DNA of 11,520 bases, from contig JAADDP010000129.1 in the NCBI GenBank assembly GCA_013153825.1, forward strand, positions 1-11,520, written 5' to 3'. Shown here in pieces: positions 1-6,602 of the stretch. Source of the stretch: Campylobacterota bacterium (GTDB lineage: Bacteria; Campylobacterota; Campylobacteria; Campylobacterales; Sulfurovaceae). Made by a program: the position numbers and the translations under genes. Each line of letters starts with the position of its first letter. Position 1 is the stretch's first letter. Below the pieces are notes generated by a model that saw nothing but the letters and a program-made list of their open reading frames with translations, did no database searches and was not told the DNA's origin.

Positions 1-1
1 A

Positions 2-3000
2 TACTATCCAGATAATATTAGGTTGAAGCTGATGCTACTGGAAAACTACAATAGGGCAGATAGAGTGGATAAGGCTTTTAAACTTATCAGAGATATTGAG
101 CGTTCAACTCTAGATAGAGAGATACTATCAAGGGTATATAAGATAGAGTATCAGCTTCTAAAAGAGAGATATTTTGATACAAATAGTTCAGAACTTCTAG
201 ATAGGCTTAAAGATAAGCTATATAGATACTATAGATTTCAGAGAGATGATAAGGATTACCTCTACTTTCTTGGGGAGTCTCAACAGCTTGATTTTCCAAA
301 GCTTAAGTATCTATCCCTGAAGGGGCTGATGGAGAATGAGCCTACCCTTCTAAACTTTCAACTTAAACAGGAGCTATACAACTTAGCATTGAGTCTCGGC
401 TATAGGGATGAGGCTATGGAGTATCTGATAGATTTGGCATCATATGGGGAGGCTGATATTGAGTTGAAGGAGGGTATTATATACTCTCTAATTGATAAGG
501 GGGAGTATGATAGGGCTATGGAGATATCAAAAAATCTATTCATTGAGAGTAGGGATAGAAAATATTTTGAACTTGCACTATACATATCATCTCTAAAGGG
601 TGGTAGTGATATTAGAGGTCTAATAGAGCTATATATCTCAAATATTAGATTGGATAGCGAATCAATCGGCTATATTTTGAGCAGTCTACTTAAGGTTGAA
701 GATATAGAGGGGGGGGCGATATATGCTAGGAGGCTCTTTCATAGCCATAGGGATATCTTAGACCAGAAGAGTTTAAGGTTGATGGTTAAGAGCCTCTCCT
801 ATAGTGGAGATTTAGAGACGGCACTATCTATAGCCCTCTATGGAGAGGGTAAATTTAAGAGTCAAGAGTGGTTGGATGAGGCGATTAAGTTGGCAACTTG
901 GCAGGGGGAGATGGATAGGGTTAAGGCTCTAAATATTAAGGGGATGGGGCTGTATGGCTCAGATAGATATAGGGAGTATCTATTAAAAAATCTAAGCTTG
1001 GAGAGAGACTATAGGCTCATTGGAAGACTCTACAAGGCTCAGCTAAATGGGGGGAACTTCTCAAATATATCTAAGGTATCTGAATATTTCCAATATATTG
1101 GAGATGTTGATGGGGGGTTAAAATACTATAGAGAGCTATACAAGAGGTATCTCAGAGGGGATATCTTGAGAGAGCTAATCCTATTTGCATATAGGAGTGG
1201 TAGCTATAGATTGGGCATTGATACATTTTATCTATATAGAGATAGATATGGCTTTAATAGGGAGCTATATAGATTGAGTGCAGATAGACTTATAGCGATG
1301 AGGAGATTTAGAGAGGCTTTCAATCTACTAAAAGAGATTGAGGGGAGGGAGAGAGGTTTCAACTTTAAACTATATCAAGAGATAGTAGATTTGGCAACAA
1401 TACTCAAGAAGTATAGATATCTATATAGCATCCTGTTGAAGCTGGAGAGGCGAGGAAATCTCGATATAGCCCTATACCACAAGTTGGCAAAGTTGGATAT
1501 CAACTTTAATGGAGGGAGAGGAGTTGAGTCGATATACCGTAGAGGATTTACTAAATCTAAAGAGCCATCTTACGCTATTGAGCTTCTAAATCTATATATT
1601 AATAGTGGTAACCTCAAGGGGTTTCAGAGATTTATCTCATCCATATCTAAAGAGGAGAGGGGCATCCTAAATAGGAGTCTGGACTACAATCTACTCTTGG
1701 TAAACTACTACTCCAAGAGGGGAGAGATTGATAGAGGAGTTAAGCTATTTAAGAGGATATTGAAGAGGTATAGGGGTGATGCTAGAGCCTACCAAGCATA
1801 CTTATGGTTTATGTTGGATAATAGACTCTATAAACCGTTAAAGAGGAGCTTAAGAGTTCTTAGGAAGAGTAGAGAACTTAGAGAGGCTGTAGGGTTTCCA
1901 GCCGTTGTAGTAGCACTACAGTACCAGAAGAGTGACTTAGCTCTAAGGTGGTTGAAGCCTCTACTGGAGAGAGATAGTAGCAATTTGAAGTATAAGATTG
2001 TATATAGTGATATACTTGAGCTTCAGGATAGAAAGAGAGGGGCAGAGAGGGTCAGAGCTGAGGTTTTTAAAGAGTTCAATAGGCTACTTAAAAGCTCTCC
2101 AGAGCTTCATAGAGATAGAGACTTTATATCTCTATATCTTAGGTTTGTAAATATCTATATCACCCCGCAGGAGAGAAAGAGATACTACTTTAAAAAATAT
2201 AGCTCTCTCTTCACAGATAGAGAGTTTGCAGATATTCTCATTGGTGCTAAAAGCCACTTTAAATCTATAGAGGCTGTAAAGAGGTTGAGAGATAGATATG
2301 GTGTAGATGTTGATTGGCTTGAGCTATATCTAGCAATGGGTATTGGTGACAGTGAGATGAAGAGAAGAGCATTGAGAGGGGTGGATACACTCCCATTTAG
2401 AGATAGGGTTATAGCCACTAGAGATATAGGCTCTATAAGGGATGCAGAGACTCTAGCATTTAAAGGTATGGAGGATAATAGCAGAGATGTGGATATATAT
2501 AAGATATATAAGAATTTAATTGAGCAGGAGTTTCCTAGGGGGAGGTTTGAGACAAAATATATAAAGCTATCCGATAGCCTATTTGAGGTGGAGAGTAGAT
2601 TGAGCTATAGATGGCATCTCTATAAAAATATAGATATATCCCCATTTATAGAGCAGTATAGATATATATTGAGTGGTAGGGGCGATTATTTAGATTTAAA
2701 AATGGGACTTGAGGTGGAGAGTAGATACAAGAATCTAAATTGGAGCTTTCAGGTAGCAAAACATAAGAGAGGAGACCATAGCTTCTGGAGTTCAATATTG
2801 GATTTAAACTATAGATTTAAGGCGACAGAGTTAAATATTGAGATTGAGAGAAGAGCCAAGACGACCCAGAGTAATCAACTTAGGATGGTTGGTATTCAGG
2901 ACTCTATTGAGGTTGACATTAACCATAGGTTTGGAAATAGGGTATCTGTTGGTCTCACAGCAGAGGGGGCTAAGTATAGCAGTCATGATGGCAAGAATAT

Positions 3001-3379
3001 GGGTGACTATAGGAGTATAAAGTTATATGGAAACTACATCTTAAGAGTAGCATATCCAGATATTAAAGTTGGTGCATACCTTCTCATAAGTAGATTTAGA
3101 GATGTTGAGAGTGGATTTAATAGGGAGCTTATTGAGGTCGGCTCATCCATATCCATTGGAGAGATGAGCAGGGATACTATAAATAGAGGGTTTAGACCAT
3201 TTGGAACTCTTAGCCTCTCATATAATAATTTAAATAGATTGGGGGCAAATTTTACATTTGGAATCTCAAAGAAGATTTTGGGTGAAAATATATTAAATAT
3301 CTCACTAAACTATAGTAGAAGTATGGATATATTTGACCAATCATACTATGGTATCAATCTAGGATACCTCATATTTTAA
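2..3379 (+). CDS. PelB-like TPR / outer-membrane beta-barrel protein, 5' end missing
   Basis: The reading frame is open to the window edge: seven codons precede the TTG at 23, so the true start and any signal peptide lie outside. About 1,125 residues are visible. Counting from that TTG, residues 1 to about 830 are helical with TPR-like pairs, for example around 118-190 (LYNLALSLGYRDEAMEYL, then GEYDRAMEI). From about 836 to 1118 the sequence becomes alternating polar/hydrophobic beta-strands ending in an aromatic residue (GINLGYLIF), as in outer-membrane barrels. I see no cysteine, as expected for an envelope protein. Length and order (long TPR region, then a barrel of about 280 residues) fit PelB, which exports Pel polysaccharide, better than the shorter PgaA. 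BcsC is a weaker alternative. No other pel gene is in the window; they could lie upstream. The PelB identity is inference; the architecture is visible. Confidence 0.6.
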   Translation, partial: YYPDNIRLKLMLLENYNRADRVDKAFKLIRDIERSTLDREILSRVYKIEYQLLKERYFDTNSSELLDRLKDKLYRYYRFQRDDKDYLYFLGESQQLDFPKLKYLSLKGLMENEPTLLNFQLKQELYNLALSLGYRDEAMEYLIDLASYGEADIELKEGIIYSLIDKGEYDRAMEISKNLFIESRDRKYFELALYISSLKGGSDIRGLIELYISNIRLDSESIGYILSSLLKVEDIEGGAIYARRLFHSHRDILDQKSLRLMVKSLSYSGDLETALSIALYGEGKFKSQEWLDEAIKLATWQGEMDRVKALNIKGMGLYGSDRYREYLLKNLSLERDYRLIGRLYKAQLNGGNFSNISKVSEYFQYIGDVDGGLKYYRELYKRYLRGDILRELILFAYRSGSYRLGIDTFYLYRDRYGFNRELYRLSADRLIAMRRFREAFNLLKEIEGRERGFNFKLYQEIVDLATILKKYRYLYSILLKLERRGNLDIALYHKLAKLDINFNGGRGVESIYRRGFTKSKEPSYAIELLNLYINSGNLKGFQRFISSISKEERGILNRSLDYNLLLVNYYSKRGEIDRGVKLFKRILKRYRGDARAYQAYLWFMLDNRLYKPLKRSLRVLRKSRELREAVGFPAVVVALQYQKSDLALRWLKPLLERDSSNLKYKIVYSDILELQDRKRGAERVRAEVFKEFNRLLKSSPELHRDRDFISLYLRFVNIYITPQERKRYYFKKYSSLFTDREFADILIGAKSHFKSIEAVKRLRDRYGVDVDWLELYLAMGIGDSEMKRRALRGVDTLPFRDRVIATRDIGSIRDAETLAFKGMEDNSRDVDIYKIYKNLIEQEFPRGRFETKYIKLSDSLFEVESRLSYRWHLYKNIDISPFIEQYRYILSGRGDYLDLKMGLEVESRYKNLNWSFQVAKHKRGDHSFWSSILDLNYRFKATELNIEIERRAKTTQSNQLRMVGIQDSIEVDINHRFGNRVSVGLTAEGAKYSSHDGKNMGDYRSIKLYGNYILRVAYPDIKVGAYLLISRFRDVESGFNRELIEVGSSISIGEMSRDTINRGFRPFGTLSLSYNNLNRLGANFTFGISKKILGENILNISLNYSRSMDIFDQSYYGINLGYLIF

Positions 3380-3559
3380 CTACCTCTTTTTAGCCTCTAT
3401 AACCCTCTTATACTTCGATACTCTCCTCTTAAGCTTCTTAAATAGCTTCATTTTCCTATCAAAGTTCTTAACTATCTTATCTCCTCCACCTCTACTCTTA
3501 GCTGTTGAGGTTGAGAGTGCTATCGATAGCACTAGAGTGGCTTTTATAAAAGTTTTCAT
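3380..3559 (-). CDS. Small exported basic protein, 59 aa
   Basis: The product is 59 residues. An N-terminal signal peptide is clear: MKTFIKATLVLSIALSTSTA with likely cleavage after Ala20. A GGG stretch follows, then one strongly basic amphipathic helix rich in Lys and Arg (residues 27-59). There is no cysteine. The helix segment DRKMKLFKKLKRRV aligns without gaps to DSRISLLNRLKRCV in the 81-residue protein encoded just upstream, so the two look like diverged paralogues. AAGGA lies 7 nt before ATG and supports this start, but it sits inside a perfect 12-bp hairpin. The stop codon directly abuts the stop of the convergent PelB-like gene, with no bases between. Function is unknown; small exported helical proteins of this kind are common and mostly unnamed in Campylobacterota. 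The gene is called from coding pattern, signal peptide and paralogy. Confidence 0.65.
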   Translation of the reverse strand: MKTFIKATLVLSIALSTSTAKSRGGGDKIVKNFDRKMKLFKKLKRRVSKYKRVIEAKKR

Positions 3560-3596
3560 AGATTATCCTTTTAACTATATTTTTAAGGATAATCTA
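3559..3596 (-). promoter_or_regulatory. Hairpin sequestering the Shine-Dalgarno and start of the 59-aa gene
   Basis: TAGATTATCCTT (3559-3570) and AAGGATAATCTA (3585-3596) form a perfect 12-bp inverted repeat around a 14-nt AT-rich loop. In the minus-strand mRNA the 3' arm contains the AAGGA Shine-Dalgarno and reaches the A of the AUG of the 59-residue gene, so the folded form would hide the ribosome site. It lies in the 52-bp gap after the 81-residue gene. There is no U-tract after it, which argues against an intrinsic terminator. A thermo- or translation-coupling switch is inference. Confidence 0.5.
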
Positions 3597-3611
3597 ACAA
3601 AATATAGTGAA

Positions 3612-3857
3612 CTATTTGTGGCTATTTTTATATTCAGCCTTCAATCTGCTGAGGGCACTCTTATGCTCTCTTCTACACACCTTCAGCTCATCTCCACTCT
3701 CTGCATTTTGGACACACCTCTTGAGCCTATTTAGAAGTGAGATTCTACTATCTATCCTATCTATTATCTCCCCTCTTCTGGTATCAAAATTTTGATTTGA
3801 GATAGCTATTGAGCTAAATAGTGAAACAGCCAATATAACTTTAAATAAACCTCTCAT
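3612..3857 (-). CDS. Small exported protein with a Cys pair, 81 aa
   Basis: The product is 81 residues with a signal peptide (MRGLFKVILAVSLFSSIAIS, cleavage near residue 20). The mature part is charged and helical, with two cysteines, C48 and C61, separated by 12 residues and likely to pair as a disulfide joining two helices in the periplasm. The segment around residues 29-49 (IIDRIDSRISLLNRLKRCV) resembles the helix of the 59-residue protein downstream. The start is fixed by a near-perfect Shine-Dalgarno, AAGGAGG (complement of 3865-3871), 7 nt from ATG, the strongest in the minus-strand run. It begins 24 bp after the DUF59 gene, which suggests co-transcription with the redox genes upstream. 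I do not recognise a named family. Its role is unknown; a periplasmic accessory function is a guess from location only. Confidence 0.8.
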   Translation of the reverse strand: MRGLFKVILAVSLFSSIAISNQNFDTRRGEIIDRIDSRISLLNRLKRCVQNAESGDELKVCRREHKSALSRLKAEYKNSHK

Positions 3858-3881
3858 CTCAGAACCTCCTTAAGTAAAATT

Positions 3882-4190
3882 CTATAAAGCCCCTAAAGCT
3901 CTCTTAACATTATCGTCTGCCATTGAGATATTCCATGCAGGTTCCCACACAACCTCAACCTCAACATCTCCAACGCCATCAAGAGTCTCTACAGCCTCCT
4001 TTACCCACTGGGTAATCATCTGGTGTAGAGGGCATCCTCTAGTAGATAGAGTCATTACAACTTTTACATTGCAATTCTCATCAATTATAGTATCATATAT
4101 TAGACCCATCTCAACTAAATTAAATCCAACCTCTGGGTCAATCACCTTTGATATCGCCTTATAGGCATCATCTTTTCCTATTTTACACAT
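3882..4190 (-). CDS. MIP18/DUF59-family Fe-S cluster assembly factor
   Basis: This 102-residue protein belongs to the MIP18 (DUF59, SufT/PaaD-like) family, which helps mature or insert iron-sulfur clusters in the cytoplasm. Visible hallmarks are DPEVGFNLVEMGLIYD (residues 18-33), the conserved cysteine in STRGCP (C53) and VVWEPAW (80-86), close to the usual W-(D/E)-P-x-W motif. Length is normal for a single-domain member. I chose the ATG at 4190 because AAAGGG lies just upstream; this makes an 8-bp overlap with the end of the membrane-protein gene, typical of translational coupling. An ATG at 4205 would add five residues but has a weak ribosome site. In this operon it probably services Fe-S clusters of a respiratory or NO-related enzyme; the client is not visible here. 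Family assignment is firm; the client is inference. Confidence 0.9.
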   Translation of the reverse strand: MCKIGKDDAYKAISKVIDPEVGFNLVEMGLIYDTIIDENCNVKVVMTLSTRGCPLHQMITQWVKEAVETLDGVGDVEVEVVWEPAWNISMADDNVKRALGAL

Positions 4191-5427
4191 CTTCACCCTT
4201 TCCATAAGATAACATCTTTACCATTGAGGTAAATAGAAATATAGCACCAACTACCAATAGAGATACACCCCACTTAAATATAAAGTCACTCTCTAATAGT
4301 AGCCCTACACCACCAAGCACAACTCCAATACTACTACTCCAGAACATAAATTCAGCTTGACCCTTTGGATACATCTCATGCAACATTGGAACTCTTCTCT
4401 TTCCAACAAGTGGAGAGAACCTCTCAAACCATACCAAAAATGGAACTATCTTATATAGGTGTCCATTTATTAAAAATCCAATAAAGCCCAATATAAAGAA
4501 CCACATGGAGGAGTGTAAAATCCCCTCTGGACTATTTGGCAAAAGAGATATCGTCCCAAGAGTCAAAGATATAAATAGTGAGATAAACCCAAATATCATA
4601 GACTTTAACCATATGTCAAGCTCCTTTCTAACTCTCAACTCATATATTATATAGACCTGATATAGATAGAAAGTTGCCCCTGCAAATATTAGAAGATAGG
4701 AGATATACTCCTCAACCCCAAATATTGAACTCAAAAATATTGTGGCTACGCCTATGGTAACAAGATAGAACCCAATCTTAATTGGCTTATCATCAAATCC
4801 ATGTGCCAAAGAGAACATAGGTAGAAGTGTTAGAGATATCCCCATTATGGTAAGTAGCACAAAGCCACCAAGCACACTAAATAGGTGAGCCTTCAATATA
4901 TCCGATATATCCACATCTGTAGCACCACTAAAACTCAAGGCAATCACAAATCCTGTAACTATCCCAATAAGTAGAAATGTATTGCTAATTGCTACCGTCT
5001 GGACAGTAATTGTCCCAATCTGACTACTCTTTAGAGTTGCAAACGCCTCTAGTGCAAATATGACCATTGAGATTAACACCATAAGCCCCCCATAGGATAT
5101 TATGGCAGGGTTATATAGAAAGCCAACCACCATTACAACTGTTCCAATAGAGAGCAGAGGGAGTATCACATAGTATAGGTCAACAATAGCGTGTCCAACC
5201 TCCAAAACTACAGGGATTAGTTGAGCCATAGCCCCAAATATAACAACCATAACAAACCCAAGTAGAAACAGATGTATCCATCCAGCTATATCCATCTGCA
5301 GGTATGAGAAGCTACTACTATATTTAAAGAGTAAGATTGTAGATATTAGGTAGAAGATTACCCCAACCTGAAAGAATGGGGCAATCAGTTTTAGAGGTGG
5401 TGCATAATCTTTAGATACTGCAAACAT
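4183..5427 (-). CDS. Polytopic membrane protein, NnrS / heme-copper-oxidase-I-like
   Basis: The product is 414 residues of almost continuous hydrophobic helices, roughly 11-12 membrane spans. Histidines lie at 52, 79, 181, 209, 305, 323 and 350, several at span ends where heme or metal ligands sit in related proteins. Two segments repeat: residues 52-79 (HLFLLGFVMVVIFGAMAQLIP... ending GH) and 181-210 (HLFSVLGG... LLP... AHG). A third, weaker copy is at 312-336 (ILGFIGFLINGHLYKIVPF). Such internal repetition with His-starting helices recalls heme-copper oxidase subunit I and NnrS proteins; the full HCO ligand set is not evident, so a catalytic oxidase is doubtful. It begins 6 bp after the DUF2249 stop and overlaps the DUF59 gene, so the three are surely co-expressed. 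A role in NO or oxygen redox chemistry is inferred from neighbours. It could instead be an unnamed Campylobacterota membrane family. Confidence 0.65.
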   Translation of the reverse strand: MFAVSKDYAPPLKLIAPFFQVGVIFYLISTILLFKYSSSFSYLQMDIAGWIHLFLLGFVMVVIFGAMAQLIPVVLEVGHAIVDLYYVILPLLSIGTVVMVVGFLYNPAIISYGGLMVLISMVIFALEAFATLKSSQIGTITVQTVAISNTFLLIGIVTGFVIALSFSGATDVDISDILKAHLFSVLGGFVLLTIMGISLTLLPMFSLAHGFDDKPIKIGFYLVTIGVATIFLSSIFGVEEYISYLLIFAGATFYLYQVYIIYELRVRKELDIWLKSMIFGFISLFISLTLGTISLLPNSPEGILHSSMWFFILGFIGFLINGHLYKIVPFLVWFERFSPLVGKRRVPMLHEMYPKGQAEFMFWSSSIGVVLGGVGLLLESDFIFKWGVSLLVVGAIFLFTSMVKMLSYGKGEDV

Positions 5428-5433
5428 CCCTCT

Positions 5434-5772
5434 CTATCCGTGGCAACTTGTCTGAGTCAAATCTGCCTCTTGACTCTTTCCATCTTTAAATGAGAATAGA
5501 AGCTTTACCCTACCATCTGCTAGGTTTTCAACCTCAATATCAAAATTCTCCCCTATCTTATTTAGTAACCCCATAGGCTTCTTATGGTTTATCATCACAA
5601 GCTTTTTACCACTATCTGTAACTAGCTTCAACCCAGCCATAGCATTTACCATCGGCTCTGGAGGCCCACATCTAGATGTATCAAACTCAAAATACTCCAC
5701 ATCTCCATCTTTATATGTATAGAAAGGGACTGTAGCCCCATCAACTGCTATCTCCTGTTTTATTTCAGACAT
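5434..5772 (-). CDS. DUF2249-domain protein (TusA/SirA-like fold)
   Basis: The product is 112 residues and cytoplasmic. The core matches DUF2249: FDTSRCGPPEPMVNAMAGL (residues 30-48) followed by KKLVMINHKKPMGLLNKI (56-73) and a closing strand KLLFSFK (90-96). DUF2249 is related to TusA/SirA sulfur-carrier folds. Most members have no Cys before PPEP, but here C35-G-P-P-E-P imitates the TusA CPxP motif, and the protein ends in a second Cys (C110, TSCHG). This suggests sulfur or metal handling, though that is inference. The ATG is supported by AGGAG 5 nt upstream. It is the first gene of the minus-strand operon, 64 bp after the FmdE-like gene, with its own -10 box and an FNR-type site. DUF2249 genes often sit beside NnrS, YtfE/Ric-like and DUF59 genes in NO/denitrification loci. 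Confidence 0.8.
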   Translation of the reverse strand: MSEIKQEIAVDGATVPFYTYKDGDVEYFEFDTSRCGPPEPMVNAMAGLKLVTDSGKKLVMINHKKPMGLLNKIGENFDIEVENLADGRVKLLFSFKDGKSQEADLTQTSCHG

Positions 5773-5798
5773 AATATCTCCTATTAAAATTTTTTATT

Positions 5799-5804
5799 AT
5801 TATA
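5799..5804 (-). promoter_or_regulatory. -10 box of the DUF2249 operon
   Basis: TATAAT reads on the minus strand here, in an AT-rich stretch between the FmdE-like gene and the DUF2249 gene. It predicts a transcript start near 5792 and a 19-nt leader carrying AGGAG. No TTGACA-like -35 stands at the right spacing; its place is taken by the FNR-type box. Sequence match only. Confidence 0.5.
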
Positions 5805-5826
5805 TTTATACTAACTTATAACAAGA

Positions 5827-5840
5827 TTGACACTAATCAA
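5827..5840 (-). promoter_or_regulatory. FNR/CRP-family operator, class II position
   Basis: On the minus strand the site reads TTGATTAGTGTCAA, matching 9 of 10 defined bases of the FNR consensus TTGAT-N4-ATCAA. Exactly 22 bases separate it from the TATAAT at 5804-5799, so its centre falls at -41.5 from the predicted start, the classic position for an activator of this family. It overlaps the stop codon of the FmdE-like gene. It predicts activation of the DUF2249 operon by a CRP/FNR-type regulator responding to low oxygen or NO; which regulator is unknown. Confidence 0.55.
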
Positions 5841-6430
5841 CTAATTGTTAAAACGCTATCTACATTCTGAAAAATCTTCTCAACCCTACTCTGCCACAAC
5901 TCTCCAAACTCCTTAACCTCATCAGCCGTAGCTAATCCTTGCATAATCTTCTGAAAGAGTTGAGGCTGTCTAGGGTTCGCCTTTATATCTTGTGGGTTAT
6001 AGTCAACCATAACAGACTCCCCACTATCTAGCCTTGTAAATTTTATCTCAGATGGTATCTCTTGGTTAAAGAATAGCAGATTTGTTCTATTGAAGTTTCC
6101 ATTAATACCCTTAAATCCAAAATCTGTTGTAGCCCCTGTAATATTTGTGATAACTTGAGCAATCACCCCAACTACACCCTCTGTTTGAGAGCCTCTAAAA
6201 TCTACTCTAATAGCCCCCCTCTCTGGAAGCTCATCTCCATATAGCCTCTTTAGTGCCTCTCTTGTGGCAAGATATGCCCCTGCTACCGTTGGACAGCTAT
6301 GTCCTGCACTCTTTACAACATCTAGATATGAGAACTCAATAACACCATCTTCAAATGTACCAAGAAAGTTTGATAGCTCATCTTTTAGCCTAATTGGCTC
6401 TATATCGTCGAAAAATTTTGGATAGTTCAT
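5837..6430 (-). CDS. FmdE-family protein
   Basis: The product is 197 residues and soluble, without a signal peptide. The diagnostic stretch is AGHSCPTVAGAYLATREAL (residues 42-60), equivalent to the H-x-C-P-G-x-x-x-G signature at the start of the FmdE domain (formylmethanofuran dehydrogenase subunit E family). C46 is the only cysteine. The second Cys normally found after the TG strand is absent; here the sequence is TGATTDFGFKGI (98-109). There is no C-terminal zinc-ribbon as in longer FmdE proteins. Despite the name, these proteins are widespread in bacteria with no methanogenesis and have poorly known, probably metal- or molybdopterin-related roles. The start has AAGGG 6 nt upstream. It is the first gene leftward from the divergent promoter region and is followed after 64 bp by the DUF2249 operon, which has its own promoter signals. 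Family is likely; function is unknown. Confidence 0.75.
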   Translation of the reverse strand: MNYPKFFDDIEPIRLKDELSNFLGTFEDGVIEFSYLDVVKSAGHSCPTVAGAYLATREALKRLYGDELPERGAIRVDFRGSQTEGVVGVIAQVITNITGATTDFGFKGINGNFNRTNLLFFNQEIPSEIKFTRLDSGESVMVDYNPQDIKANPRQPQLFQKIMQGLATADEVKEFGELWQSRVEKIFQNVDSVLTIS

Positions 6431-6450
6431 ATAAACCCTTTTTAGTTTTA

Positions 6451-6456
6451 ATTATA
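6451..6456 (-). promoter_or_regulatory. Candidate -10 box of the FmdE-like gene
   Basis: TATAAT reads on the minus strand 20 bases before the FmdE-like ATG, predicting a start near 6444 and a very short leader that holds the AAGGG ribosome site. No convincing -35 box is present upstream. No FNR-like palindrome is seen at the equivalent -41.5 position, unlike the DUF2249 promoter. Confidence 0.35.
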
Positions 6457-6496
6457 GTAGAAAAAATTTAAAAAAGTTGAAAAGTCGCCTCTATCT

Positions 6497-6519
6497 AAAT
6501 ATTTTTTTTAAAAATATTT
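6497..6519. repeat. AT-only inverted repeat in the divergent intergenic region
   Basis: AAATATTTTT, three T, then AAAAATATTT form a perfect 10-bp inverted repeat with no G or C. It lies mid-way in the 172-bp gap between the FmdE-like gene and the beta-barrel gene. The whole gap is AT-rich and must hold both divergent promoters; beyond the minus-strand TATAAT at 6451-6456 I see no other convincing site. By composition alone it may be chance or a curved/open DNA element. Confidence 0.3.
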
Positions 6520-6602
6520 TAAGTATTATGTAAAAGTAATTAGAGTAATATTTAAAATTATATTAAAGATATTTAGACTATTTTTGGATAAAAGGATTAA
6601 AA

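Noticed and set aside
2185..2418. Antisense open frame inside the PelB-like gene
   Set aside because: It is a by-product of the purine-rich codon use of the real gene; no ribosome site or recognisable domain. The same holds for 400-585, 2838-3020, 7299-7583 and 10011-10202.
1..3379. Repeated gata/tagagata tracts as a DNA repeat or microsatellite
   Set aside because: They are irregular and in frame with Arg/Asp/Tyr/Ile codons; they reflect codon bias, not a tandem repeat.
3559..3596. Hairpin as an intrinsic terminator for the 81-residue gene
   Set aside because: No U-tract follows on the transcribed strand, the stem has few G-C pairs, and its 3' arm is the next gene's ribosome site.
3537..3795. 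Plus-strand open frames opposite the two small exported genes
   Set aside because: They lack ribosome sites and family features; the minus-strand frames have signal peptides, Shine-Dalgarno sequences and mutual similarity.
4190..4205. Upstream ATG at 4205 as DUF59 start
   Set aside because: The ATG at 4190 has a better Shine-Dalgarno and a smaller overlap with the preceding gene; the extra five residues are not part of the domain.
6497..6519. AT-only palindrome as a specific operator
   Set aside because: It contains no G or C and lies in a region so AT-rich that such a repeat may arise by chance; kept only as a low-confidence repeat.
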